Below, in pieces: positions 21,216 to 31,351 of a stretch of 64,000 nt of DNA. Position 1 is the first letter of the stretch, and each line of letters starts with the position of its first letter. The position numbers and the translations under genes are program-made. The stretch is from Oscheius dolichura (lineage: Eukaryota; Nematoda; Chromadorea; Rhabditida; Rhabditidae), in contig OW051494.1 of NCBI GenBank assembly GCA_932521035.1, positions 9,844,001-9,908,000 on the forward strand. The letters run 5' to 3'. Below the pieces are notes generated by a model, which worked only from the letters and a program-made list of their open reading frames with translations, did not search any database and was not told the DNA's origin.

Positions 21216-22476
21216 TGGATTCTTTGATCCTGAAACTCAATGGAACGTCCATGGTTTGATTTTCCTTGAAATTAAGGCGATTGTTTTCAGAACGAAGCAG
21301 AAATGAAGTCGGAAAGGCTCGTAAACTACTTCAACAATTATAAAACTGCCTTTGAGAAGCTGAAATTGAATGGAGGCGAGCTCTGGGGACTGTTATCCAC
21401 CCTTCCTTTCAAAAAAGACTGGGAGGATATGAACTTCCCCGAGCGGAGGCGAGAGATTCTCAGTGTCATCCAGGTAGGGTAATGTTTCCACTCTAATATC
21501 TCAAAGAAAATGAAAAAGATGCCTCAAAATTGGAAGAAAGAGTAAGAATTGGAAAGAGCAAAAAAAGCAAAAGTATTCTCCCCGGCCGGGAATTGAACCC
21601 GGGTCTCGCATGTGACAGACGCGGATACTCACCACTATACTACCGAGGACATGCTCTGGATTCTACTATCGGCCTTGACTATCAAATGGCGGCTGTAAAT
21701 AACTATCTCGTTCTTTTCTCTAGATTTTTTGACTATAAGAACAACATTTCCAGCACGTCGGGAGCAGTGACTACGAGTCTCATAGAGAAATTATCTTAAT
21801 TAGTCCTTATTTTGAGACAGAAATGAAGTGGATCCAGGTCGCCGATAGGGATGCCCTTGTCCTGGTAGGGAAACCCCCAATTTTGAACATGTTTTTATTC
21901 CCAGAACCTTTTGACACCTTTAAAGCGTGCTATAAACGTTACTGAAGCTTCAAACAAGACCCTGGCTGAATATTTTCAAAGAGTTTGGAGAACTGCGGCA
22001 GATTTGGAGCGGAATAGGCTTGAAAAAGAGGAAAGACTCGAGAAAATATTCGTCAAGGACTATAAAAAGACTCCGGAAGAGGTTTGAACTCTATTTTTTT
22101 AACAAAATTTGGAATCTTTTAATTCTAGGCGACGAAATTCGCCAAGGCATTCATCAATCTGGCCGAGTCTGTAAAAGAATTGCTGGAAAAAATGGGAATG
22201 GCTGCCGTTGACGTCTTCCAAAAGGCCTATCAACTAGTTTTCAACGATGATTTCCGGAAAGCCGACGACGAAACGAAGAAGACAATGATCTGGGAGGCTA
22301 TTAAACTCAAACGGGCCCTGACAATGGATATTAACGGAAATTCTACTGTAGTCTATGAAGAAAATGGCCAGAAGATCCAGGAATTCTCAATGGTTCGGGT
22401 CCTGGACGGAATTGTCTATCAGAACGAGACGATTAAGACGATTTTAGGCAATGTGACTGATTCTGAGAGTAGCTAG
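20829..22476 (+). CDS. Secreted helical protein, nematode tandem family, member 6
   Basis: Exons 20829-20909, 20988-21047, 21092-21253, 21291-21473, 21754-21864, 21905-22081 and 22129-22476 join in phase 0 to give 373 residues, the longest in the family here. The signal peptide is MRLISLLFLASCLCFCHG, and the ATG follows TTTCAGA. Helical charged repeats include EKLKLNGGELWGLLSTLPF, then VFNDDFRKADDETKK (the family signature). Exon 3 must use the acceptor CCTTCAG at about 21091; the nearer CCAG would cause a stop. Exons 3 and 4 are 162 and 183 nt, the same lengths as exons 2 and 5 of the 2615 gene. A tRNA-Asp gene sits antisense in intron 4. Confidence 0.75.
21578..21649 (-). tRNA. tRNA-Asp (GTC)
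   Basis: The minus strand reads TCCTCGGTAGTATAGTGGTG with a closing acceptor strand CCGGGGA. The anticodon loop CTGTCAC gives GTC, and the T-arm has GGGTTCAATTCCC. It has no intron. It lies in intron 4 of the gene at 20829, on the opposite strand. Confidence 0.95.
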
Positions 22477-23198
22477 ATCCCTTTTTCCGGTTTTAAATAA
22501 ATTTTTGGCTATTTTCGAGCGGCTCTTCGGCCCCCACGAACACCGGGAGGTAAAAATAAACCCATTGGCAAAGCCCTGTCTGAACGATGGGGGTAATAAA
22601 TTTTGACCGCCCCACGACAAAGGCCCCATTATTATTATTATCGACGTTCTAAGCTGTCTCTCTGTTCTCTGCACAAACAAAAAGGAGGAGGCCATCCTTT
22701 AATCCCGGCCTTCATTATCCTGATTACATGGAATTATTCTCTCGGGTGCCGTTTATTATTAGCGGGGCCGCGCGCGTTCTGACCAAGGGTCACCGAGGTC
22801 AGCTTGTCGTCTCCTCTATTTTGAACAGAACCTCGCCTATATTTCCTTATTTTTTCGGTTCCTTCTAGCAAAAAATAGCCAGTTATAAAAATAGCCGGAA
22901 ATATGTAGAAGGAGTCCATCTGCCTCAGGAGATTAGGCAAATTTAGCTCTCAGAACGGCTGGAAGGGGTCATGGATCCTATTCTGTATTCAGTATCCGAG
23001 GGTTCTCACTACTGGCTCGGCAGGAGGATCATCTTTATTCAAAACTGTTACAAAACCGTAACACCTTTATACTGTTCTCTTGCCGAGACTTTACGGGTGC
23101 AGGGGATCGGACTATCGAGGACCGATCCTCAGTGTTCCCTGTCCTTTCAACTCATTTCTTCTCCTTTTCAACCTTTTTAAGTTCACAATTTTTCAGAA
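22477..23198. other. Intergenic stretch
   Basis: I see no gene. It holds a short TTATTATTATTAT run near 22628 and the left-truncated hairpin MITE copy 7. Confidence 0.5.
23005..23128. repeat. Hairpin MITE, copy 7 (left arm truncated)
   Basis: It begins at CTCGGCAGGAGGATCATC without the CTGCACCCGTAAAG half of the arm. The core and the right arm (CCGAGACTTTACGGGTGCAG, GATCGGACTATCGAGGACC) are complete. Confidence 0.85.
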
Positions 23199-24305
23199 AT
23201 GATTCGGCAGCTTCTTCCTTGGGTACTTCTTGCCCTTGTGGAGACGACAGTTTCCCATGAAGAGACAACAAAACGGCTCTACACGAGAGACGAGCTCCTC
23301 AACGGGTTTGTCAGGGTAAGTACCGTCAGTTCTATATTTCGATGGGAATTTTTTTTCTTCAGAAACTGGATGTAAACCTGGACGCCTTGAGCAGGGTTTA
23401 CCAGAATAAGAGCAACTCAGAGAGCCTAACAGTCCAAGCTATTTGCAAATGCGGTTCTACTGTATTCAACTATGGATTCGACAAAAGAGTCTCACAGTGT
23501 GAGCACCTCGCCCAAGATTTGGTAATAATCTATTTTGTAAATTGTTTTTCAAACGTTTTTTTTTCAGTTCGAGGGGCCGGCCTTCTCTAGAAATTACGTC
23601 TATATGGCAGACCAGATGAAAACCAGCGTAGTGGGATTAAACTTGGAAATTCATGGGGTTATTATCTATGCATGTGTCCGTTCGACGCCGGAATTCCTCG
23701 ATATGAACATGGAATCGAGGAAGGCACTGGCTAAGGAGCTGCTGGAACTGAAGGTGAGCCAAATTCTGGTTGATCAAATTTCCCCATCTAATTTTGTCTT
23801 GAAAAACTCGGATCGGTCCTCGGTAGTCCGTTCCCCTGCACCCGTAAAGTCTCGGCAGGGCAAACGGATAAAAGCGTCACTGTTTTGTAACAGTTTTGAA
23901 TAAAGATGATCCTCCTGCCGAGACTTTTATGGGTGCAGGGGACCGGAATATCGCGGGTCGAGCCTCTGATGGTCCCGGAATGACCTCTTGGTACCCGACA
24001 GTTCATAAAAACAGTCATTTCACAGCGAAAAATATAGAGTTACTGTATCAAATATTGTACACTTTAGGCTACACCAGGCGCGGTCTGGGACAAGATTCGA
24101 ATCATGAATGACAACAAACAATTCGGAGAACTATCAATTGAAAAACAACGAGCTATAGCCAGAACCTTCCTCAACTCTCCGACTGAAGTAAGTGATCCCC
24201 GAAATTGGCGCCAATTTTTCTTTTTAGAATTCAGCAAAACTTAAAAATGAGATGAACTTTTTGATTCACAAACAGGATGTGGTTACTGTCCAGCCTCTAG
24301 TCTAA
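23199..24305 (+). CDS. Secreted helical protein, nematode tandem family, member 7
   Basis: Exons 23199-23315, 23363-23521, 23568-23753, 24068-24187 and 24228-24305, 219 residues, phase 0 throughout. The ATG lies after TTTCAGAA. The signal peptide is MIRQLLPWVLLALVETTVS. The middle carries three cysteines (ICKCGS; QCEH) and a segment FLDMNMESRKALAKELLELK typical of the family. Intron 3 contains hairpin MITE copy 8. The function is unknown. Exon lengths (159, 186) resemble those of its relatives. Confidence 0.7.
23806..23965. repeat. Hairpin MITE, copy 8 (intronic)
   Basis: Arms CCCTGCACCCGTAAAGTCTC and GAGACTTTTATGGGTGCAGG with the core TTTTGTAACAGTTTTGAATAAA. The outer arm GATCGGTCCTCGGTAGTCCG is well kept. 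Confidence 0.9.
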
Positions 24306-24372
24306 CTTTTTCCAATTTATTCTTTATTGCTGTTATTTATAAGAATAATATGAAGGTACTACCGTAATCCAA

Positions 24373-24653
24373 TTAGTTCTTTCTAGAAGCGCTAAAAATC
24401 CCGCCTTTCTTCGACTTTCTCGATGATCCATGTTTACAGTTCTCCCCTGCGGCTCGCTTAGCTAAAAACATTCACATTTTCATAAAAGTGAAGTATTCTT
24501 ACGGCGAGGTCCAGGATGCCCGCCGGGGACAGCGTAGCTGAGCTTATTCTTCAATGAATTTCCCAGGTCGACGGCTTTTTGATGGTCCGGGCCGTGTTGA
24601 GCCATTCCTGTCAGAAAGAGAGCGCTGAAGATGAGGAGGGAAATAACCCGCAT
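24373..24653 (-). CDS. Short secreted peptide precursor with dibasic site
   Basis: Exons 24653-24503 and 24461-24373, 79 residues. The signal peptide is MRVISLLIFSALFLTGMA. The mature part is glycine/proline and then basic: PGGHPGPRPKRAAGENC, followed by a Ser/Lys-rich tail. The KR pair could be a proprotein cleavage site, as in neuropeptide-like or antimicrobial precursors; that is inference. There is one cysteine only. It is not homologous to any family I recognise. Confidence 0.55.
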
Positions 24654-24834
24654 GGTTAGGGATTGAATGGCAATCCAAAGCAGAATCGCTATATAAAGGG
24701 CGTTCCTGTGGTTTATGCCGTATGAAGACAGGCATAAATTGTGAGAGGAAAGCAAACGACCCATTTTCAAGAAGGTAAACACGGAAAAAAGCCGCCCCTC
24801 CCCAATCAACCGTTCAAATCAATTTTTATTCACA

Positions 24835-25349
24835 TCACTGCTTCCACAGATCGCTGTAGAAAACTTCGCCCTGGGGCCAGGCTGGCTTATTAGGACCGCC
24901 GGCGGGAAAATATGATTGAGGCCAGGCAGGCTTCGTGGCAGGAATCGACTTTGCCGGGAGATAGATATCATTGCTACCAGGACGGAGATTGCCACCAACT
25001 GTAGGCCACGGCTTCGACAGATTGGATGGAGGCCAGACTCCAGGGGGAAGCAAGTTCAGGATATCCTCCAAAATTTGACGGAGTTCGGAGGGGGGAAGAG
25101 GCTTGTTTCCAGCTGGAGGCAATGGCTTGGGGAGGCCCGAAGGAGGCCAGCTGCCAGTAGGGGGCCAGGTCGGGGGTAACTTTCCAGCCGTGGGCCAATT
25201 TCTATTAGGAGGGAGTTGTTCTACAAGGGGCCAGTCTCCATAGTTAATAGGGATGCCTAAAAAGTGAAGAGAACGGCTGAAAAATGGGGAAGCGGATTAC
25301 CAGAGGCAGCTCCAAGGATGGTGGCGAAGAGGAGAAGAGAGCAGTGCAT
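24835..25349 (-). CDS. Secreted Pro/Trp-rich protein (intact copy)
   Basis: Exons 25349-25301 (49 nt) and 25256-24835. The signal peptide is MHCSLLLFATILGAASG. The mature protein is rich in WPP, KPLPPAGNKP and PTGSW motifs, then has one helical stretch ELRQILEDIL, then more Pro-rich sequence ending DLWKQ. About 156 residues. A TATA-like GCCCGTATAAAGCGGGG lies about 40 bp upstream of the ATG. The 5' half and promoter are nearly identical to the copy at 42833, which has one C fewer in the CTTCCCCCC run and is therefore frameshifted. Proteins of this make-up are often cuticle or secretion components, but no function is shown. Confidence 0.7.
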
Positions 25350-25590
25350 TGCGACTGCTTGAAGTGTTCAAGACAGCGCGGCACCCCGCTTTATACGGGC
25401 AGACAGGCTGATGAAATTCGTAAACTCGTAAAATTCACACAGATTTCTATTCATTGGAGCTCAACGAAACGGGGAATAGACTGTCTAGGCGTCCCACGGG
25501 CTGAAAGGGGCTTTTTGTCAGCCCAAGGCGGCAGAAAGGGGGAGAGCCGTTTTTCAGGAACAAGAAGGGGAGCGTTCTGTTTGATTTTAC
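25060..25590 (-). repeat. Segmental duplication, copy A (pairs with 42600-43122)
   Basis: Promoter, first exon, intron and the first half of exon 2 of the Pro-rich gene are nearly identical to 42600-43122 in the opposite orientation. Identity ends abruptly after GGAGGATATCCTGA. Confidence 0.9.
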
Positions 25591-25616
25591 AAATCTACAC
25601 AAATAAAGCTTTATTA

Positions 25617-28600
25617 TTACCCGTAGATCACTACGATGAGGTAGACCAGTAGAGCCGGCCACAGCTGGCCGGCAGAGGCGATCTCCGATAGGGGAGTCGC
25701 CGCGACAGGCTTCGGACCGGGGACTTCTCCAACCTTCTGGATGTCACTTTCCGAGCTTCCAAACTGCCTCAATTTAGCCAACGTCTCCTCGGGCAGGTTC
25801 GGATTTCCACGGACGGTTAGTTTGGACGACTTGAGCTTCTCCATATCTCCTTTGATCTCCTTCAACGACGGATTGTTCCAGATTTCCAGTTGGGGTACTG
25901 TAAACGTCGGCACAGGACCAAGATCAATAGTTTTCAGTTTGTCATTTTTCGCGATTTCGACACCTAAAACGCCCATTTTAACCAGAAAAAAAGGAGTATA
26001 AAACCTCCGTCGATTTTAATCGACGCGAGCGGTTCAGCAGAAAAATTGAACACCGAAAGGGCCCCGTTATTTTCCACCAGCAGTCGTTTGCCTGTTTTGA
26101 TGTTAATAAGGGAGGGCATCTCAATGGAAGTGAGCTTCGGATTGTTGGCAATCTTGATCTCTCCGTTGATATCAATATCCCAAAAAAGAGAAGCACCGTC
26201 CCAGGTGATCTTGACTAGCTTGATCGTCTTCAGCTCCGGGTTGTTCTCAATAATCAAATCCGTGACCAGTGTATCGTCAGTCAACGGGGCTCTTGCGGTC
26301 TGCAGAGCCTGGCAGTTAATTTCCACAGATTCCAGGCTGGGATTGTTGGCAATTCGAATGCCGGCTTTCATTCCCCGGAGCGGATAAAGAGAAGTCGATG
26401 ATGTATCAAGTTCAAGTTCTATAGCAACAGACGACAGCTTCGGATTTCCTTCAATTGTCAGAGAACCAATAATTATTTCAGTCGATGCTTTTATCATGAC
26501 TTTCTTCAAATTTTCGTTGTTCTTGATGAGAAAATCTGAAAATGTTGGATAAACACTGGCTACAGAGACACCGGCACCCCAATTTCACTTTATTCCCTTC
26601 CTGAGCAATTAGCATACTGTAGGAATGAAAGGAATGAATTTTGGAGTTATTTTTAGTTTTTTCCGACTAACAAAAATTAGATTAGACGTTAGCAACAACA
26701 AAAAATTGAAAAAGAACGTCAAAAAATGAAGAAATGTGGCCGAAAATGAAATTAGCAATATAGTGCGTCAAGAAAGTATAAGTCCACCCCGTTTTTCACC
26801 AGATTGCGGGCACTCTGTTAACTTCAAAGTTTGATATTGTTATTATCTGAAAGAGCAGCCGCAATAACCCCTAATAACGGTTCAATTACTCAAAAATACG
26901 ATAGTTCCGGCTGTTGGCCCGCGGAACACTGAAAACCGCTGTCAAGAAAGTATAAGTCCACGCGCGGAATATCGCGATTTCCATGGGATATTTTGGATTC
27001 TTCCAATTTCTTTTGTTCGTGTGGGTGGGCTGGCTTGTTCTTTACCAATATTGATAAGAAAAATGGCACATCCAGAAGAAAAATATGTTGCTTGACCCGA
27101 ATTACTCCGCGCCGCCTCCTCACACCATAGCCCATCAAAACGATATTTTCAGCTCTTGAAAATGGTTTTAAACGATTTATCAGCATCGATTTAGTTGGGA
27201 AGCTTTTTTCTACCATTTGGAAGAAGCAAAACCCCTCGGAGTTGGCTTGTTTTTTGCTCAAAAGGTTGGGTATCAAAAAGTAAAAAGCCTTTTGTGGAGT
27301 GTATACCGGAGGTAACACAAAAATAAGTGTGCCACATTGTAAAGGGCGTCTTAAATTATCCTAATTCGTGTTTTACCGTATAAGAACGGATGGTGCCCGA
27401 GGGTCCCACTCGTTACAGTGAGCCGCATGCAATTTGCTTCAATTTTCAATAGAAAATAAGGATATTTTGAGTCATGCTGCTTCGAGGACCAGCGCGCTCA
27501 GTTATGGCGACATTCTAACTCTCTAGCAAGTGGTTTATGAAAGTAGATTTTGCTAGCAATAAAGTCATATATTCTGTTGCTGAGAACACCCTTTTACTGT
27601 AACCGAAGCATGCCCGGAAGACTGATGATCACGTCCAGGCATGCTTTGGGAGGATCAAAAAGGATGTTTTTGCAGGGGAAGATTATTAAAACGATTTAGC
27701 CTATGTAAATCGATGCTGACAAACCGTTTAAAACCATTTTCAACAGCTGAAAATATCGTTTTGATGGGCTATGGTGTGAGGAGGCGGCGCGGAGTAATTC
27801 GGGTCAAGCAACATATTTTTCTTCTGGATGTGCCATTTTTCTTATCAATATTGGTAAAGAACAAGCCAGCCCACCCACACGAACAAAAGAAATTGGAAGA
27901 ATCCAAAATATCCCATGGAAGTCGCGATATTCCGCGCATGGACTTATACTTTCTTGACAGCGGTTTTCAGTGTTCCGCGGGCCAACAACCGGAACTATTG
28001 TATTTTTTGAGTAATTGAGCCGTTATTAGGGGTTATTGAGGCTGCTCTTTCAGATAATAACAATATCAAACTTTGAAGTTAACAGAGTGCCCGCAATCTG
28101 GTGAAAAACGGGGTGGACTTATACTTTCTTGACGCACTGTAGACGAATATGCCAGATTGATTTTCCATTTAGCTCGATTTTTCTTCGCCGTCTCGCCAAA
28201 AGGTCCCGAAGAGACAAATATACGGTAGCACTGCTTTTTGGAAAAGGAGGAGGAAAATCTGGCATATTCGTTGGAAATGTGCCGCAACCCAACAGAAATG
28301 CCTACTTTTCGATTGCATTGAATAAAGATTGGTCATATTCACGTAGGTAATTGACGACTGCTCGATCAGAATATCCACATTGAAGACAGTTGAGAGACAG
28401 TGATTAAATTCAATCCATTTTGTCTCGTTGACGTCTTTCACAACGAGTTGGTGAGGAGTAAGAGCCATAGATCTTATAACAGAGCAGAAGTCGAACAGGG
28501 TGTCTATGGATTTAATGTCACCCATACCGCCTAAATTTAATCACCATTAAGCTGGCTACTGTACAACTTACAGGGGAGGAATTTTGGAGGAAAAAAGGTA

Positions 28601-28762
28601 ACCCGTTTCGTTGACGAGCCAGCTACTTCACTCTGATCCGGGGAATCCTTCATCGAATCAGCTTGACATATTCCAAAAGTGAAGAAGAACAGGAGCAGCA
28701 AGCTCCAGGCTAAAAATGGGAAATTAGGGAAGGGGGTAAGAAAAAGACTGACGAAAATTCAT
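25617..28762 (-). CDS. Receptor L-domain-like, probably GPI-anchored surface protein
   Basis: Exons 28762-28753, 28709-28572, 28530-28306, 26535-26005 and 25963-25617, 416 residues with all phases consistent. The signal peptide is MNFPWSLLLLFFFTFGICQA. A Cys-flanked start (LPCGMGDIKSIDTLFDFCSV) leads into leucine-rich solenoid turns with repeated NNP-type corners (IANNPSLESV, IENNPELKTI, IANNPKLTSI, IWNNPSLKEI). The C-terminus LWPALLVYLIVVIYG is a hydrophobic tail without a cytoplasmic part, as expected for a GPI signal. The pattern fits the worm receptor L-domain families related to insulin/EGF receptor ectodomains. Intron 3 (1.77 kb) holds a Tc1-like foldback and another foldback repeat. 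Confidence 0.75.
26760..28140. mobile_element. Non-autonomous Tc1/mariner-like foldback element
   Basis: The termini are inverted: AGTGCGTCAAGAAAGTATAA at the left, TTATACTTTCTTGACGCACT at the right. TA dinucleotides flank the ends, and the CAGTG-type start resembles Tc1-family ends. Arms of roughly 500 bp are inverted copies; identical open-frame translations occur on both. The core is about 27.3-27.65 kb. I see no transposase, so it would need help to move. It sits in an intron of the receptor L-domain gene. Confidence 0.8.
28141..28275. repeat. AT-rich foldback repeat, family B, second copy
   Basis: GACGAATATGCCAGATT and its inverse AATCTGGCATATTCG enclose TCGATTTTTCTTCGCCGTCT, shared with 2090-2110. 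It directly abuts the Tc1-like element. Confidence 0.7.
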
Positions 28763-29293
28763 TAGAGACAGACCGCAAGTACCAATCTTGATGGAATGAA
28801 GTGAATTTTGACTTTCAAGGGAGATTTTAACCGATGTAAGGCGATTAAACTGAACGCTAGACAGGTGGGGTTGTCTCTCTCCGACCCCGCAGCTTTTGAA
28901 AAAGGAAAGAAGAAGATCGGGTAGGGGGCTGGCCCATCTTTCTACAGTATGACGCCAGGAAGCCTTCTTGAGGTAGAAACAAAGCGGAATTTCTGGATGA
29001 TTTTGATGCTATCTGAAAGAGCAGGAAATTCTGAACAAGGGGAGTGCACATATACTGAAAATGGTTTCGGTATATGCGCACACTTTTCGGTATATAAGCA
29101 CACATAGGTTATTTCCTGCCCAATTTTCTTATTTTGTTGTTATTTGTGTTATTTCACAAGGAAATTGAGCATCTTTTACCAATTCAAACAGATACTTCTT
29201 GCCCCATTTGTCGTGCTAATTTTCTATTTTGAGACAACGATACAACATCCGCGGATGAATTAGCTCCTGTCAGCAGCTAACACCTTCCCATTT
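28763..29293. other. Intergenic stretch
   Basis: No gene is seen. It contains two or three copies of GGTATATGCGCACA/GGTATATAAGCACACA near 29050-29105. Confidence 0.4.
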
Positions 29294-29660
29294 TTACCTG
29301 CAGGCCAGGTAAAAAGCAAATAAAAAACAAAGTAGCGCAACACCTACCTCTACTGTAAAAAGGCGAAATAGTGCGATACCGGTGAAAGAATTTTCGATTT
29401 GATACTTCTCTCGAGGGGTTACTGCCCAACTGACAAATGCTACATCTGCTTGTTCTCGAGTAAGAAAAGTTCCCTGTGCGTAAAGCCTTACGTATCGCGG
29501 ATCGCGTGGGTCCACAATCGCTTGCCTTCTAGAATCTGTAAAGAGCCGACCCCCTTCGAGTTTCCCGCGAGCTCTAACTTCAACCTTGCTTGTGTCTACC
29601 GCATAGACAGAAATTATCAAAGAAACAAACGAAAAACAATCACAGAAGACCCTAGAATCA
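29294..29660 (-). CDS. Probable short membrane-anchored protein (5' exon not found)
   Basis: An open frame runs from an acceptor-like GATTCTAG near 29655 to TGA at 29294. It begins with a hydrophobic stretch (FSFVSLIISVYAVDTS) and then reads KVEVRARGKLEGGRLF and RYVRLYAQGTFLTREQ. It ends in a hydrophobic segment, VGVALLCFLFAFYLACR. No ATG is in frame nearby, so the first exon must lie upstream or the gene is broken. I do not recognise the family. Confidence 0.4.
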
Positions 29661-29699
29661 CACGCTATATTTCTTTAAAATTGCTGGAGCGGTAAAGTA

Positions 29700-30372
29700 G
29701 TACGGATTCTCGTTTAAACGCCAGCCGTTATATGGATTTTTAGGTAGTTTTTTCAGTTGGAAAAGTTACAAAATGACAAGCTACCCTCGCTGATGACTTT
29801 TCCAGGAGTTTCCCATTTTCAAAAGGTCATCGGACCCGTACAAACAGCCGAGCTGGTGAATCTGAGACGGCGAGGGTAACCAAAATGGTCACTAAATAAA
29901 AAAATATCATTCCCTTCTTGTGTTTTAATAAGGAAACCGATCTAAACTCAGATCCGTGAATTTCAGAGGACGGAATATGACTATTTTCGAGAAGAGAGGA
30001 AGGCGAGAGGATAGGAAAGGGAGCTGTTCAAAAATTGGTTCTACTTCGAATTTCTGCTATTGATCTGCATGTACCGTAACCTTCTAGACCTCTAAACTTT
30101 CCGGAAGCAAGTCTTTCATTCCCTGGAACGTCTTTTAAAGCCTTGAGAATCTTCTAAACCGGTGAATACCGTATATCCGACTATTTTATTGGGTTTCTCG
30201 GGACAAAATGATCCAAAATCCAACAAAAACGTCTCTTGAGCACTGCCAGAAGTGAGTCAAATGAGGAAGAAACTGTACTCCCTGTTCCCCTTCCCCAACA
30301 ATAAACCGAAAAAAAATGACTGATTACAAAATCTTTATTTAAATGTCATCGTCTCCTCTTCTCGTCCTCCAT
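29700..30372. other. Intergenic stretch
   Basis: I see no exon here. AATAAA-type signals for the flanking minus-strand gene occur near its 3' end. Confidence 0.4.
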
Positions 30373-30813
30373 TCAGCGACCGCCACGAATTCCAAAGGCT
30401 GCTGGACGTCCCCTGCCCCCCGGGTAGGTAGATGGAAGGAAAGTCGGGAGAGCAGCGCCCAGGTCGTGATGTTCATTCACGTCGTGATTCTCATCCAAAT
30501 CGTGGTGATCGTTCAAATCATCATCTGGGTGGTGAGGAGCTGGAGCAATGAGATGAGGCAGATCGTGGTGGTCATCAAAATCGGGAGGTTTATGAGGGGC
30601 GGTAGGAGCAGTCAGAAGTGGGAAGCCGTAGGCATCGGTAGGGAAGCCAGGGGGAAGAGGAGGACCGTTGTAGAAGTTCGGCTTGTTGTGTGGCGGGTAG
30701 TCGTCACAAACGTCGACGTCATACAGTCCATAGGGCTCGTGGGTGACCAGGGGGGCAGCCATCGTCATTGAGCAGAAGGCCAGCACGGGCAGGAGACAGC
30801 AAAGACTCTTCAT
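30373..30813 (-). CDS. Secreted His/Asp/Pro-rich protein
   Basis: Single exon, 146 residues. The signal peptide is MKSLCCLLPVLAFCSMTMAA. The mature protein has HEPYGLYDVDVCDDYPPHNK, several DDHHDL-type motifs (DFDDHHDLPH, DLNDHHDLDE, VNEHHDLG) and a Gly/Arg-rich end. The HH/DD clusters could bind metal ions such as zinc or copper; that is inference from composition. It is preceded by a good TATA box. It lies just outside the left terminal repeat of the Rep element and reads away from it. Confidence 0.7.
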   Translation of the reverse strand: MKSLCCLLPVLAFCSMTMAAPLVTHEPYGLYDVDVCDDYPPHNKPNFYNGPPLPPGFPTDAYGFPLLTAPTAPHKPPDFDDHHDLPHLIAPAPHHPDDDLNDHHDLDENHDVNEHHDLGAALPTFLPSTYPGGRGRPAAFGIRGGR

Positions 30814-30847
30814 CGTCTCGATATGGTTTTGTCTCCTGGGGTCCCCC

Positions 30848-30862
30848 TTTTATAGCCCGTAC
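30848..30862 (-). promoter_or_regulatory. TATA box of the 30813 gene
   Basis: The minus strand reads GGGCTATAAAAGGGG about 38 bp upstream of the ATG. Similar CGTATAAAG boxes precede the Pro-rich genes at 25349 and 42833. Confidence 0.6.
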
Positions 30863-31038
30863 TCATTAATTCCACCCGGTTGTTTTCGACCGCCGAGATG
30901 ACGACGGTATTCAAATGCTAATAATGGGATAATGAAGGGAATGATGTGATTTTTGCAGAGATTGGGGCGTTTGTCAAGGACAGAAGGAGATTTTTCAAGG
31001 AAATTTTCATTTTTGGGAAAAAAATAAAGCTCGGTTCT

Positions 31039-31137
31039 GAGGTAGAATAGGGCTCCAATGGGGGAATAGGGGTCCAATGACTTGGTCGGCGCGGTCTAGC
31101 CAGAGTTTATCTTCCCAAAATTGATGTTCTCAGGACT
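31039..31137 (+). repeat. Left terminal inverted repeat with iteron-like motifs
   Basis: It reads GGTAGAATAGGGCTCCAATG, AGGGGTCCAATGACTTGG, then CGCGGTCTAGCCAGAGTTT and CTTCCCAAAATTGATGTTCT. AGGGNTCCAATG occurs twice, like a Rep-binding iteron. It matches the reverse complement of 36950-37059. Confidence 0.8.
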
Positions 31138-31140
31138 ATT

Positions 31141-31350
31141 ACATATGATTCGAAAGCTCTTGAACTCGCGAATTCCATGGTATACAGGAAAAAATGGCTA
31201 TCTCCGGGAAATAGTGTTTATTCACCACGTATCGCCGGTAGTTGGCTTCTCCAGGATTATTTGATGTGATAGTCAATGAAACCATCCTGATTATATGTTC
31301 CCGGTATACCATCAAATTCGCGAGTTCAAGAGCTTTCGAATCATATGTAA
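31141..31350. repeat. Stem-loop directly before the Rep start codon
   Basis: ACATATGATTCGAAAGCTCT followed by TGAACTCGCGAATT is repeated inverted at about 31305-31350 (AATTCGCGAGTTCAAGAG and CTTTCGAATCATATGT). The stem is about 45 bp with a loop of about 110 bp. It could be an origin, but this is untested. Confidence 0.8.
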
Positions 31351-31351
31351 C

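Noticed and set aside
2615-24305. Assigning the helical family to SXP/RAL-2 (DUF148)
   Set aside because: Secreted helical nematode proteins suggest it, but I cannot see the DUF148 sequence signature, so the family is left unnamed.
26890-27318. A 142-codon open frame, repeated at 27641-28018 on the other strand
   Set aside because: It lies in the arms of the Tc1-like foldback. The two frames are mirror copies, have no recognisable domain and differ at their ends, so they are non-coding arm sequence.
29294-29660. Transthyretin-like (TTR) family assignment
   Set aside because: VEVRARGKLEGG resembles the start of TTR proteins, but the following sequence lacks the family's cysteines and strand motifs.
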